Shown here: in pieces, positions 16,373 to 25,574 of the stretch | Layout: each line of letters starts with the position of its first letter | Numbering within the stretch: position 1 is the first letter of the stretch | Assembly (NCBI GenBank): GCA_050049775.1 | Contig: JASFVP010000013.1 | Span: 1-64,000 of the forward strand | Direction: 5' to 3' | Length of the DNA stretch: 64,000 bases | Origin: JABDQZ01 sp050049775 | Lineage (GTDB): Bacteria > Pseudomonadota > Gammaproteobacteria > Chromatiales > Chromatiaceae | The notes under the pieces: generated by a model | What the model was told of the DNA's origin: nothing | Database searches by the model: none | Seen by the model: the letters and a program-made list of their open reading frames with translations, nothing else | Program-made: the position numbers and the translations under genes

Positions 16373-17491
16373 TCAGAATTCGCCAGACGCGCCAGCCAGC
16401 ATAATGTCGAGCATGTTCTGGTTAACGCGGATAGCAGTTTCGACCACATCCGGCGGCAGCAGCTTGTTCTCGATCAGCATGTCGAGGTTAAGCATCATCA
16501 GCCACATCTTGCCATCCTGATCTTCGACCATGGAAATGCGGCAAGGCATGTAACTGGCGAAAATCGGATTGGCGATAACCATCAGACGGGCGTCCATCGG
16601 GCTACAGAACTGGAAGATGGACAGATAGGGTGATTCCACGCCACGCGCTTCAAGCTCCTTGGAGACATGCTGCTGGGCAACCAGTTTCTGGTTGAGTTCG
16701 ACGGCTTTTGACAGCATGGCGTCGATGGAATCCTGGATGCCTACGCCGTCGTTGATGGCCATCTGCACCACAGTCTGTTTGATGTCAGAGATTTGCAGAT
16801 TACTTTTTTCACGGGTTTCAGCAACTGCCTTGGATTTGCGCACATCGGTGGCGGCCACTTTCGGCAGGGCAGCCTGGAAACCATCCTTGAACTCACTGTC
16901 GTCGAGGGTAGCCAGGAACGAAGTGATGTTCATGAGATCGGAATCGTTGTAGTCGTCAAAAGTTTCATCTTCCTTGTCATTGTCGTGAGCACGACTTTTG
17001 AACTGGAACATTTTCATTGACTGGTACAGATACTCGACCTGCTGTCCTGCGATCGGTGGCGCATCCTTCCTGGGGTTGCCGAAACCGTCACGCGCGTGAC
17101 AGGTCTTGCATTCGTCCATGTAGATTTCCTCACCGGCTTCGGCGTTGCCGCTGTGCTGGGCGATGTTGAAGCGCGGGTCCGGGCGAATATCGATCATCGA
17201 CAGATAGGTGGAAATATCCTCGATATCGCTATCGGTCATTTTGTTGATACTGGCGGTTTTGACCATCAGCGGATTGACGCGTACGCCATCCCGGTATTCC
17301 TTGGTGGCCTTGATCAGGTATTCTTTCGGCAGGCCGGCGAGGCGTGGTGACAGTTTACCGGGAGTTCCCTGGCCGATGTTGCCATGACACAGCGCGCAGC
17401 TTTTGTTGATTTCCTGGCCATTGGCCAGGTCGGCGGCCTGCGTGCTCATGCACGAGGCGGCCAGCAAAATACTATAAAACAGTTTTTTCAT
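16373..17491 (-). CDS. Diheme c-type cytochrome fused to a DUF302 domain
   Basis: About 372 residues. Signal peptide (MKKLFYSILLAASCMSTQA) then two c4-like heme domains with C32-ALC-H36 and a second CKTCH, each followed by Met-containing ligand regions; periplasmic. The C-terminal ~130 residues match DUF302: a long helix, then SIFQFCSPMDARLMV and FASYMPCRISMVEDQDGK. The Cys residues in FQFCSP and MPCRI are unpaired extras that could be redox or ligand sites. Cytochrome c4 proteins carry electrons to terminal oxidases; the DUF302 role is unknown. The ATG at 17491 is chosen because it begins the signal peptide; the frame extends to 17542. Single gene with its own terminator. Confidence 0.85.
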   Translation of the reverse strand: MKKLFYSILLAASCMSTQAADLANGQEINKSCALCHGNIGQGTPGKLSPRLAGLPKEYLIKATKEYRDGVRVNPLMVKTASINKMTDSDIEDISTYLSMIDIRPDPRFNIAQHSGNAEAGEEIYMDECKTCHARDGFGNPRKDAPPIAGQQVEYLYQSMKMFQFKSRAHDNDKEDETFDDYNDSDLMNITSFLATLDDSEFKDGFQAALPKVAATDVRKSKAVAETREKSNLQISDIKQTVVQMAINDGVGIQDSIDAMLSKAVELNQKLVAQQHVSKELEARGVESPYLSIFQFCSPMDARLMVIANPIFASYMPCRISMVEDQDGKMWLMMLNLDMLIENKLLPPDVVETAIRVNQNMLDIMLAGASGEF

Positions 17492-17697
17492 GGTTATGGT
17501 TCCTGTTTTGGATATGACGATAATCTCCTCTGCCGCCTTCAAAATGAACTGCCGGCGAGAATACTTTATTTGCTTTTTTATAGGTTTTTGTTAATTGGCT
17601 TTCTTGGACGAGCCAATCCGGTTACTGTACAAACTATAACCAAATCCAATCATATGACAAGTGACCGGCAAAGTTTATTGATAATTCGCAATTCGTC

Positions 17698-18399
17698 ATG
17701 AAGGCCTTGAAAAACATTACAAAATGTATGATTTTGGCGGCCGGTCGAGGTGAACGCATGCGACCGCTGACCGACAAGATTCCCAAGCCGTTGTTGCCGG
17801 TCGGTGACGAGCCATTGATCGTGCATCATATTCGCCGTCTGGCCTGTGCCGGCATCCACGAGCTGGTCATCAATCATGCTCACCTGGGCGAACAGATCGA
17901 GCACTTTCTCGGCGATGGGCGGCAATATGACGTGAGCATTCAATATTCCCGGGAAGGCCAGGGGCAGGCACTGGAAACCGGCGGCGGCATTTTCAAGGCG
18001 TTGCCATTGCTGGGTGACGGGCCATTTCTGGTGATCAATGGCGATGTCTGGTCCGATTTTGATTATGCTACGCTGGATCTGGCGTCGGACAAACTCGCCC
18101 ATCTGGTGCTGGTCGACAATCCGCCACACCATCCTTCCGGTGATTTTGCCCTGGTCGACGGACTGGTGCGGCAACATGGCGCAAACAAACTGACGTTCAG
18201 CGGTATCGGTGTCTATCGCGCCGAGTTGTTTGCCGGGTGTCAGCCGGGCGCTTTTCCGTTGGCGCCGCTATTGCGACAGGCGATGTCCCGCCAACTGGTC
18301 AGTGGTGAACATTATCGAGGCGTCTGGATTGATGTCGGTACTCGCGAGCGGCTGCAGCAGGTCAGTCAGCTCTATGCAGCCAGCGGGGATTGTGCTTGA
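17698..18399 (+). CDS. murU: N-acetylmuramate alpha-1-phosphate uridylyltransferase (MurU-like)
   Basis: 233 residues, sugar-phosphate nucleotidyltransferase fold. The signature LAAGRGERMRPLTDKIPKPLLPVG binds NTP, and INGDVWSDFD supplies the metal ligands. In pseudomonads MurU converts MurNAc-1-phosphate to UDP-MurNAc in a peptidoglycan salvage route that bypasses fosfomycin-sensitive MurA. Its usual partner, the kinase amgK, is not beside it. No ribosome site is clear at the ATG at 17698; an internal ATG at 17728 is the other choice. Its stop overlaps the start of the next gene by 1 nt. Confidence 0.8.
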   Translation: MKALKNITKCMILAAGRGERMRPLTDKIPKPLLPVGDEPLIVHHIRRLACAGIHELVINHAHLGEQIEHFLGDGRQYDVSIQYSREGQGQALETGGGIFKALPLLGDGPFLVINGDVWSDFDYATLDLASDKLAHLVLVDNPPHHPSGDFALVDGLVRQHGANKLTFSGIGVYRAELFAGCQPGAFPLAPLLRQAMSRQLVSGEHYRGVWIDVGTRERLQQVSQLYAASGDCA

Positions 18400-19823
18400 T
18401 GGGGCAGGAGATTTCACACAGTCACTTCAGTGCCGAAGACTTCGAGCTGTTTTCCGAACGACTCCGTGAAGAGACCGAGTTATTGCACAGCTGGCAGGCC
18501 GATGGTGTATTCAGCGAGCAGCCATTGCATGTCGGGTTTGAACTGGAAGCCTGGTTACTGGATGAACATTTGCACCCGGCGCCGCAAAACGAACGCTTCC
18601 TGCAGCAATTGAATCACCCATTGGCCGTACCGGAACTGGCCCAGTTCAACTTTGAACTCAACAGTCTGCCACGCCTGCTGCAGGGCAATGTGTTTGACCG
18701 GATGTACGTTGAACTGCAGAACACCTGGCAGCGTTGCCAGCAAAGCGCTGCTGCCTTGCAGTTGCAACTGGCCAGTATCGGCATTTTGCCCAGCGCACGC
18801 CTGGCCGATTTTCGCCTCGAAAACATGTCGTCATTGCAACGCTACAGTGCGCTCAATGAACAGGTGCTGCGCATGCGTGAGCGCAAGCCGCTGCAGTTTT
18901 CTATCAACGGTATTGACCAGTTGGAAATCGATCACCCGGATGTCATGCTGGAAGCGGCGACCACCTCTTTCCAGATTCATTTGCAAATGCCGATCGACAA
19001 GGCGGCGCGGCTGTATAATGCCGCCAAGGTGATTGCTGCGCCAATGGCGGCGTTGTCGGCCAATTCGCCGTTTCTGTTCGGCAAGAATTTATGGAGCGAA
19101 ACCCGTATTCCGGTGTTTGAGCAGTCGGTGCAGGTGGGCCAGTCCGACCTGACCAAAAGAGTCAGCTTTGGCATCCGCTATGCGCAGGACAACATACTCG
19201 AGGTGTTTGACTCCAATCTGTCGCGTTACCCGATCCTGTTGCCACGCGTCATGAACGAACCGCCCGAAAGCCTGGCGCACCTGCGTCTGCACAATGGCAC
19301 CATCTGGCGCTGGAACCGGCCTCTGATCGGCTTTGATGTCGATGGCACGCCACATTTCCGTCTCGAACATCGCGTCGTGCCATCCGGCCCGACCTTGCTC
19401 GATTCGATCGCCAACGCGGCGTTTTTTTACGGGCTGGTCATCGACATGGCTTACAACGTGCCGGCGCCGGAAAGCCTGTTGCCGTTTGAACTGGCGCGGC
19501 GCAATTTTTATGATTGCGCCCGCCATGGTCTGAACGCCAATGTCGTCTGGCTCAACGGCGAACTGCTGCAGGTGGCCGGGCTTTGTCTGCAACAGTTGTT
19601 GCCGCAGGCGCAGGCCGGTTTGCGCCGCATGCAGATCGATGAGGCGGAGATTTCGCGCTGGCTTGGCCTGATTGAACAGCGTGTTGAAACGCGCCGCAAC
19701 GGCAGCGCCTGGCAACGCGCCTGGGTGGCGCATTATGGCGCTGATATGACGGCGCTGACACGCGCCTATCTGGAGCGGCAGGACAGCCAGATGCCGGTGC
19801 ATAGCTGGAAAGTGAAGGATTGA
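18399..19823 (+). CDS. Glutamate-cysteine ligase (GCS2)-type protein
   Basis: About 474 residues. Resembles ATP-grasp-like carboxylate-amine ligases of the glutamate-cysteine ligase group: HVGFELEAWLLDEHLHPAP, FNFELNSLP (metal/substrate acids), SFQIHLQMP, ANSPFLFGKNLWSETRIP, and FRLEHRVVPSGPTLLDSIAN. It is longer than YbdK-type carboxylate-amine ligases. Whether it makes gamma-glutamylcysteine or joins another amine is not decidable here. The ATG at 18399 overlaps the murU TGA by 1 nt, and the next gene starts 3 nt after its stop, so all three are probably one transcript. Confidence 0.7.
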   Translation: MGQEISHSHFSAEDFELFSERLREETELLHSWQADGVFSEQPLHVGFELEAWLLDEHLHPAPQNERFLQQLNHPLAVPELAQFNFELNSLPRLLQGNVFDRMYVELQNTWQRCQQSAAALQLQLASIGILPSARLADFRLENMSSLQRYSALNEQVLRMRERKPLQFSINGIDQLEIDHPDVMLEAATTSFQIHLQMPIDKAARLYNAAKVIAAPMAALSANSPFLFGKNLWSETRIPVFEQSVQVGQSDLTKRVSFGIRYAQDNILEVFDSNLSRYPILLPRVMNEPPESLAHLRLHNGTIWRWNRPLIGFDVDGTPHFRLEHRVVPSGPTLLDSIANAAFFYGLVIDMAYNVPAPESLLPFELARRNFYDCARHGLNANVVWLNGELLQVAGLCLQQLLPQAQAGLRRMQIDEAEISRWLGLIEQRVETRRNGSAWQRAWVAHYGADMTALTRAYLERQDSQMPVHSWKVKD

Positions 19824-19826
19824 TTG

Positions 19827-20855
19827 ATGTTGCAAGTGCTGGATAAATTGCCCGACGGTTTGCTGGCTTACACGGCGGATCAGTTGCAGTCTGTACTGGG
19901 CGGGCCGACGCTGATACACCTGCCGGGCCGCATCGAGCCGCCGTTGTTTGTGTCGGTGTTGATGCATGGAAATGAAACCGTCGGCTGGGATGCGCTGCGC
20001 CAGTTGCTGCCGCGCTACGCCGTCGCCGGCGGCGAACAGGCCTTGCCGCGCTCGCTGAGTATCTTCATCGGGAATGTTGCCGCGGCCGAGCAGTCCGTGC
20101 GCCATCTTGACGGCCAACCCGATTACAATCGCGTCTGGCCGGGATGTGAACGTGAAGTGGCGAAGCAACACAGCGCCGAGGCGCTCATGATGCAGCAGGT
20201 GGTCGACGCTATGCGCCAGCGCGATGTGTTTGCCGCCATCGACATCCACAACAACACCGGCCTGAATCCGCATTACGCCTGCATCAACGTGATCAATGAT
20301 GCGTTTTTACATCTGGCCACATTGTTCGGTCGCACCGTGGTGTTTTTCACCGATCCCTGCCAGGTGGCTTCCAACGCCATGGCGCGTTTATGTCCGTCGG
20401 TGACGCTGGAATGCGGCAAGGTCGGCCAGCAACATGGCATTGATCATGCCACGCAATATCTCGATGCCTGCCTGCACTTGAGCGAGTTCCCGGAACATGC
20501 CGTGGCCGAACAGGATTACGACCTGTTCCATACGGTGGCCACGGTGAAGATACCGCCGGAAGTGAGTTTCAGTTTTGGTGAACATGCGGTGGATCTGTGT
20601 TTACTGGAAGACATCGAATACCTGAACTTCCGTGAACTGCCGGCGGGTACGCATTTTGCGCGGCTGGCGCGACACAACAACCTGCCTCTGGATGTCCGAA
20701 ACGAGCAGGGCGAACAGGTGCGCGAGCGTTATTTCCGCGTCGATGGTGATCAGCTATTGCTGGCGACGCCGGTCATGCCGTCCATGTTGACCACCAATGA
20801 AACCGTGATCCGCCAGGATTGCCTGTGTTACCTGATGGAGCGCTACCAAATCTGA
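19827..20855 (+). CDS. Succinylglutamate desuccinylase/aspartoacylase-like metallohydrolase
   Basis: About 342 residues, M14-like zinc carboxypeptidase fold. Zinc ligands are visible as HGNET (His and Glu, about residue 48-51) and the His of AAIDIHNN; LECGK near the C-terminal half fits the catalytic Glu region. Family members remove N-acyl groups from amino acids such as succinylglutamate or acetylaspartate. No arginine-succinyltransferase genes are nearby, so a role in arginine catabolism is not supported. It follows the GCS2-type gene by 3 nt, hinting that it processes the product of that ligase or an N-acyl amino acid. Converges on gpmI, 4 nt apart. Confidence 0.72.
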   Translation: MLQVLDKLPDGLLAYTADQLQSVLGGPTLIHLPGRIEPPLFVSVLMHGNETVGWDALRQLLPRYAVAGGEQALPRSLSIFIGNVAAAEQSVRHLDGQPDYNRVWPGCEREVAKQHSAEALMMQQVVDAMRQRDVFAAIDIHNNTGLNPHYACINVINDAFLHLATLFGRTVVFFTDPCQVASNAMARLCPSVTLECGKVGQQHGIDHATQYLDACLHLSEFPEHAVAEQDYDLFHTVATVKIPPEVSFSFGEHAVDLCLLEDIEYLNFRELPAGTHFARLARHNNLPLDVRNEQGEQVRERYFRVDGDQLLLATPVMPSMLTTNETVIRQDCLCYLMERYQI

Positions 20856-20859
20856 TCGG

Positions 20860-22398
20860 TTACGCAGGGCCAAGCAAGATGGAGCGATGCGTCATGCCTT
20901 CGGGTTGTGACAGTCCCATGAGTTGCAACACGGTTGGTGCGATCGAGGCGAGGCCGGCGCCAATTGACAGTTGCCAGCGCGTCTGGTCGATTACCAGGCA
21001 GGGCACCGGGTAGACGGTGTGCTGGGTGTGCGGCTCACCGGTAATCGGGTCGATCATTTCATCGCAATTGCCGTGGTCGGCAGTCAGCACCACGGAGTAG
21101 CCCTTGGCGACCGCCGCATCGAGCAAGCGGCCGACTTCGCGGTCGAGACATTCGACCGCCTCAATAACGGCTTCGCGTACCGCGGTGTGACCGACCATGT
21201 CGCCATTGGCGAAGTTGACCACCACCAGTGGAAAGTTGTCATCCTCGATTGCGGCAATGGTGCGATCGGCCACCTGGTGCGCGCTCATTTCCGGCGCCAG
21301 GTCATAGGTTGCGACCGCGGGTGAATCAACGATGACATGCTGCTCACCCTGGAAGACGTCACCGCGGCCGCCGTTGAGGAAAAAAGTAACGTGCGCGTAT
21401 TTTTCCGTTTCTGCGCAATGAAACTGTGCCAGCCCGGCAGCGCTGACGGTTTCCGCCAGGGTATTGCGTGGCCGATCCTGCTGGAACGCAAACGGTAGCT
21501 TGAACCAGCTGTCGTATTCGGTCATGCAGGTCACGGTGACTGGCTGGTAATCGCCGCGGTCGAATTCGGTGAAGTCCTCGCGAAACAGCGCCGACACCAG
21601 TTGGCGTGGCCGGTCGCGGCGGAAGTTGAAAAAGATCACCTGGTCATCGCTGCAGATCGGTTCGAAGTCCGGCAGGATCAGCGGCTTGATGAATTCATCG
21701 GTGACGCCATTGTCGTAACTGGCCTGGACTGCCTGCAAGGCGTCATCGACATGCTCGCCTTCACCTTGCACCATGGCGCGCCAGGCCAGTTCGGTGCGCG
21801 CCCAGCGGTGATCGCGATCCATGGCGTAATAGCGACCGGTAATACTGGCGAGTTTGCCTTCCGACCTTTCCATTGCCTGCAGTACGCTCGGCAAGGCATT
21901 GATAAAATCCCGCGGGGCGACATCACGCCCATCGGAGATGGCGTGCAATATCGGTTTGACCTGGTTGCGATGGCACAGGTCAAACAGGGCGCACAGGTGG
22001 CGGATGTGGCTGTGCACGCCGCCCGATGAGACCAGCCCGACCAGATGCAGCATGCCGCTGTTTTCCTTGGCCGCCTGTATCGCCGCCTGCAATTTTTCGT
22101 TCTGTGCAAAGCTGCCGTCCTGGATGGCCTGGTCGATCAACACCAGATCCTGGCGGATGATGCTGCCGGCGCCGATGGTCAGGTGACCGACCTCGGAATT
22201 GCCCATCTGGCCGTCCGGCAGACCGACGGCGAGGCCGGAAGCCTGCAACAGGGTGTGCGGATGATTGGCGTAATAGCGGTCGAAATTTGGTGTCTTTGCC
22301 AAAGCCACTGCATTATGCGCACGACTGGGGTTGACGCCGACACCGTCGAGAATCACCAGCAGGGTGGGGTTGCGGGGAGCGGATTGTTTTTTGGTCAT
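20860..22398 (-). CDS. gpmI: 2,3-bisphosphoglycerate-independent phosphoglycerate mutase
   Basis: 512 residues, alkaline-phosphatase superfamily. Interconverts 3- and 2-phosphoglycerate through a phosphoserine and two Mn ions. D18 (ILDGVG), S68 (GQMGNSEVGH), H129 (SGGVHSH), the SDGRD loop, FNFRRDRPRQL and the C-terminal TADHGNCDEM are present; K333 in EKYAHVTFF is kept. Usually conserved SPKVATYD reads SPAVATYD (A361), a variation outside the classic catalytic set. Its ATG is 5 nt after the lipA stop, making it the last gene of a long cell-wall/lipoate cluster. Confidence 0.97.
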   Translation of the reverse strand: MTKKQSAPRNPTLLVILDGVGVNPSRAHNAVALAKTPNFDRYYANHPHTLLQASGLAVGLPDGQMGNSEVGHLTIGAGSIIRQDLVLIDQAIQDGSFAQNEKLQAAIQAAKENSGMLHLVGLVSSGGVHSHIRHLCALFDLCHRNQVKPILHAISDGRDVAPRDFINALPSVLQAMERSEGKLASITGRYYAMDRDHRWARTELAWRAMVQGEGEHVDDALQAVQASYDNGVTDEFIKPLILPDFEPICSDDQVIFFNFRRDRPRQLVSALFREDFTEFDRGDYQPVTVTCMTEYDSWFKLPFAFQQDRPRNTLAETVSAAGLAQFHCAETEKYAHVTFFLNGGRGDVFQGEQHVIVDSPAVATYDLAPEMSAHQVADRTIAAIEDDNFPLVVVNFANGDMVGHTAVREAVIEAVECLDREVGRLLDAAVAKGYSVVLTADHGNCDEMIDPITGEPHTQHTVYPVPCLVIDQTRWQLSIGAGLASIAPTVLQLMGLSQPEGMTHRSILLGPA

Positions 22399-22403
22399 GA
22401 CGA

Positions 22404-23396
22404 CTACAGGTCCTTGCTGTTGCTTTGCGCCAGCGTTGGATTGGCCTGCAGGTCGGCATGATACGAGGAACGCACCATCGGTCCGGATGCCACATTTTTA
22501 AAGCCCAGTTGTTCGGCGAGCTGACGTAATTGTTCGAATTCTTCGGGGGTGACAAAACGCTCCACCGGATGATGGTCGCGACTCGGTTGCAGGTACTGGC
22601 CCAGTGTCAGCATGTCGCAATCGTGCGCCCGCAGATCTTTCAGTACCTGCAGGATTTCTTCCTCGGTTTCACCGAGACCGAGCATGAGACCGGATTTGCT
22701 CAAAACCTGCGGATGTTGCTGTTTGAACTCGCGCAGCAACTGCAGCGAGCCCGCATAGTCGGCGCCGGGCCGGCATTGCTTGTACAGGCGCGGTACTGTT
22801 TCGAGGTTGTGGTTGAATACATCGGGCGTATGGCCGTCAAACAAGGCCAGCGCGGTTTGTTCGCGGCCGCGAAAATCCGGCACCAGCACCTCGATGCGAG
22901 TTTGTGGTGAGCTTTGGCGTACCGCATCGATACAGGCGGCAAAATGCGCCGCGCCACCATCGCGCAAATCGTCGCGATCGACCGAGGTGATGACCACATA
23001 TTGCAACTGCATTTCGGCAATGGCCTGCGCCAGATTGGCCGGTTCCTGTTCATCCAGCGGTTGCGGCCGGCCGTGGGCGACGTCGCAGAACGGGCAACGA
23101 CGGGTACAGATGTCACCCATGATCATGAAGGTGGCGGTGCCGTGGCTGAAGCATTCGCCGAGATTGGGGCAGGCGGCTTCCTCGCAGACCGAACTGAGCT
23201 GGCGCTGGCGCAGGATTTTCTTGATGCGTTGCACGCCGGCGCCGGAGGGCGCCTTGGCGCGTATCCAGTCGGGTTTGCGTGGCAACTCACCGGTAGGCGT
23301 GACCTTGACCGGAATGCGCGACAGCTTGTCCGCGCCGCGCTGGTGGCTGTCTGGCGTGGCTCTGGATGGGGCGGTCAGTTTGCTGCTGTCAGTCAT
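22404..23396 (-). CDS. lipA: Lipoyl synthase
   Basis: About 330 residues, radical SAM enzyme that inserts two sulfur atoms into protein-bound octanoate. Auxiliary cluster motif CEEAACPNLGEC and radical SAM motif CTRRCPFCDV are intact; the C-terminal RSSYHADLQ supplies the conserved Arg-Ser-Ser. The ATG at 23396 overlaps the lipB stop by 8 nt; an in-frame start at 23414 is possible. Acts right after LipB in the endogenous lipoate pathway, and the adjacent gene order matches. Confidence 0.98.
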   Translation of the reverse strand: MTDSSKLTAPSRATPDSHQRGADKLSRIPVKVTPTGELPRKPDWIRAKAPSGAGVQRIKKILRQRQLSSVCEEAACPNLGECFSHGTATFMIMGDICTRRCPFCDVAHGRPQPLDEQEPANLAQAIAEMQLQYVVITSVDRDDLRDGGAAHFAACIDAVRQSSPQTRIEVLVPDFRGREQTALALFDGHTPDVFNHNLETVPRLYKQCRPGADYAGSLQLLREFKQQHPQVLSKSGLMLGLGETEEEILQVLKDLRAHDCDMLTLGQYLQPSRDHHPVERFVTPEEFEQLRQLAEQLGFKNVASGPMVRSSYHADLQANPTLAQSNSKDL

Positions 23397-24033
23397 CTGC
23401 GGTCCGGTATTCAATACTGTAGTTGAGATGTGGCGCGAGTTTTTCGATCACGCCACGAGCGGCTTCACGGGTGCTGATTTTAACGCCAAAGTCTGACAGT
23501 TGCGTAACTTTTAAGCCTTCGTAGCCACAGGGATTAATGCGTTGAAAGGGTTCGAGGTCCATGTCGATGTTAAACGACAGGCCGTGGTAGCTGCGCCCCT
23601 TGCGTACGCGCAGGCCCAAAGCGGCGATCTTGGCGCCATCGACATACACGCCCGGTGCGCCACGGCGTGCTTCGGCACGGATGCCAAAATCACTGAGCAG
23701 CTCGATGATGGCCTGTTCGATGTGTTGCACCAGTGAGCGCACGCCGATGCCAAGGCGTTGCAGGTCAAGCAGCAGGTAGACGATCGCCTGTCCCGGGCCA
23801 TGGTAAGTCACCTGGCCGCCACGATCGCTTTGTACCACGGGAATCTGCCCGGGATTGATGAGGTGCTCGGCCTTGCCGGCCTGACCCTGGGTGAATACCG
23901 GCGGATGTTCGAGGCTCCAGATTTCAGAGACGGTGTCGGCATCACGCTGCCGGGTAAAAGTCATCATGTCCTGCCAGACCGGCTCGTAGTCGCGTAAGCC
24001 GTACTGGCGCACGATCACGCGCTGGTTGCTCAC
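23389..24033 (-). CDS. lipB: Octanoyl-ACP:protein octanoyltransferase
   Basis: 214 residues from the GTG at 24033, which overlaps the ybeD stop as GTGA. It transfers octanoate from acyl carrier protein to lipoyl domains. Motifs: RGGQVTYHGPGQ, the Lys of GAKIAALG, and the catalytic Cys of INPCGYEG. An open frame continues upstream to 24186 through ybeD, but the Arg-rich extension is not LipB-like and is rejected. Confidence 0.97.
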   Translation of the reverse strand: MSNQRVIVRQYGLRDYEPVWQDMMTFTRQRDADTVSEIWSLEHPPVFTQGQAGKAEHLINPGQIPVVQSDRGGQVTYHGPGQAIVYLLLDLQRLGIGVRSLVQHIEQAIIELLSDFGIRAEARRGAPGVYVDGAKIAALGLRVRKGRSYHGLSFNIDMDLEPFQRINPCGYEGLKVTQLSDFGVKISTREAARGVIEKLAPHLNYSIEYRTADD

Positions 24034-24314
24034 AGGCTCATGGTCACTTTTTCGTGGGCGGTCAGGTCCATGTAAATGGCGTCGAGCTGGTCCCGGCTGC
24101 TGGCCTGGATGTCGACGGTGACCGACAGCCATTTGCCGTTTTTGCTTGGCCGCGTTCGGCTGCAGGCTTCGCCGAGATCGGGGCAATGTTTGCGCACGAT
24201 CTGCACCACCAGCTCCTGGAAGCCGGGTTCATTCAGGCCCATCGCCTTGATCGAGAATTCGCACGGGAATTCCAGCAGGCTTTCCTGGTCGGTGGTGATT
24301 TCGGTGAATTTCAA
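24030..24314 (-). CDS. ybeD: DUF493 family protein YbeD
   Basis: 94 residues, ferredoxin-like fold of the DUF493 family (LLEFPCEFSIKAMG, VTVDIQASSRDQLDAIYMDL). Proposed regulatory or ACT-like role; function not established. It sits between dacA (2 nt upstream) and lipB (4 nt overlap), the standard gammaproteobacterial order. Confidence 0.95.
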   Translation of the reverse strand: MKFTEITTDQESLLEFPCEFSIKAMGLNEPGFQELVVQIVRKHCPDLGEACSRTRPSKNGKWLSVTVDIQASSRDQLDAIYMDLTAHEKVTMSL

Positions 24315-24316
24315 CT

Positions 24317-25453
24317 TTACTCCAGCATCAGCATGAAATGATCGATGGTGCGTCCGATAATGCCATCTTCCTCGATGTCTTTCAGCGCCACCAGCGGCAG
24401 GCGGGTCAGGGTTTCGCCGGACAGTTCAATCACGACTTCGCCGACCTGCTGGCCTTTATTGATGGGAGCGATCAGCGGTTCATTCAAGTGCATGCTGGCG
24501 TTGAGGTTGTCATACTGGTTGCGCGGGATGGTGATGTTCAGGTCGTGCTCGATACCGACCGGTAGCTGTTCACTGGCGCCTTTCCAGACCTTGCTGGAGC
24601 TGAGCGTCTCGCCGGCGCCATAAAGTTTGTGGGTCTCGAAAAAGCGGAAACCGTAATTGAGCAGTTTGAGGCTTTCCACGGCGCGCGCTTCTTCGCTCTC
24701 CGTACCCATGACCACGCTCACCAGCCGCATGCCGTCTTTTAGTGCCGATGCGACCAGGCAGTAACCGGCGGCTTCGGTGTGGCCGGTTTTCATGCCATCA
24801 ACGGCATCATCGCGCCACAACAGCTTGTTACGGTTGTGCTGGTTGATGTTGTTGAATTTATACGACTTGATCGCGTACCACTTGTAAAACTCCGGGAATT
24901 CATGAACGGTGGCGATGGCTACCTTGGCGATGTCCTCAGCCGTGGTGTAGTGGTCCGGGTGTGGCAGGCCGGTGGCGTTGACGAAATTGGTATTGATCAT
25001 GCCAAGCCGCTGTGCATGTGCGTTCATTACGGTGGCGAAGGTTTCTTCGCTGCCGGCAATATGCTCGGCCAGTGCGACACTGGCGTCGTTGCCTGACTGG
25101 ATGATCATGCCCTTGAGTAATTCCTCAATCGATACCTTCTTGCCGACTTCGATGAACATGCGTGAACCCTGGGTGCGCCAGGCTTTTTCGCTGACCAGCA
25201 CTTCGTCGGCCAGCTTGAGATTGCCTTCTGTCAGTTCGCGAAATACCACGTACGCGGTCATGATCTTGGTCAGGCTGGCGGGTTCCAGGCGTTCGTTGGC
25301 GTGGTCTTCCGATAGCACCTGGCCGCTGGTGAAATCGATCAGCAGATGGCCGCTGCCGCTGACTTCGGGTGGCGCCGGCGTGGGGATGGCGGCGAAAGCG
25401 GAGAAACTCGGAAGCAATAATAAAAGCAGGCAAAACAGCTTGAAAAAATGGGT
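24317..25453 (-). CDS. dacA: D-alanyl-D-alanine carboxypeptidase (PBP5/6 type)
   Basis: About 378 residues. Periplasmic, anchored to the inner membrane by its C-terminal amphipathic helix (IGRTIDHFMLMLE). Removes the terminal D-Ala from stem peptides and so limits crosslinking. Active-site motifs: SLTK, SGND, KTGH. The GTG at 25453 is preferred: AGGA lies 8 nt before it, and it directly opens the signal peptide THFFKLFCLLLLLLPSFSAFA. A TTG at 25489 is possible but lacks a ribosome site. The 121-base gap before it, after rlpA, contains a small GTCACA/TGTGAC hairpin and may hold a promoter. Confidence 0.95.
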   Translation of the reverse strand, partial: THFFKLFCLLLLLLPSFSAFAAIPTPAPPEVSGSGHLLIDFTSGQVLSEDHANERLEPASLTKIMTAYVVFRELTEGNLKLADEVLVSEKAWRTQGSRMFIEVGKKVSIEELLKGMIIQSGNDASVALAEHIAGSEETFATVMNAHAQRLGMINTNFVNATGLPHPDHYTTAEDIAKVAIATVHEFPEFYKWYAIKSYKFNNINQHNRNKLLWRDDAVDGMKTGHTEAAGYCLVASALKDGMRLVSVVMGTESEEARAVESLKLLNYGFRFFETHKLYGAGETLSSSKVWKGASEQLPVGIEHDLNITIPRNQYDNLNASMHLNEPLIAPINKGQQVGEVVIELSGETLTRLPLVALKDIEEDGIIGRTIDHFMLMLE

Positions 25454-25574
25454 CACGATACAATTCCTGTGAGTTTTTTCGTTGGGCAAACAGTGTTGCG
25501 AATTAAAAGACTGATGACAATAGCGGACATCCCTAATGTTAACACCGAGCGCGTCACAGATTGTGACATGCGGC

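Noticed and set aside
21311..21330. gpmI Lys-to-Ala change in SPKVATYD as a lost catalytic residue
   Set aside because: The catalytic Lys of the family lies in EKYAHVTFF (K333 here) and is present, so the enzyme should be active.
23389..24186. Longer LipB start at 24186
   Set aside because: The extra N-terminus is Arg/Pro-rich, reads through ybeD, and is unlike LipB; the GTG at 24033 gives the normal start.
25553..25567. GTCACA-GAT-TGTGAC dyad as a CRP/Vfr site
   Set aside because: The half-sites are in the reverse order and wrong spacing compared with TGTGA-N6-TCACA; it is more likely a small RNA hairpin after rlpA.
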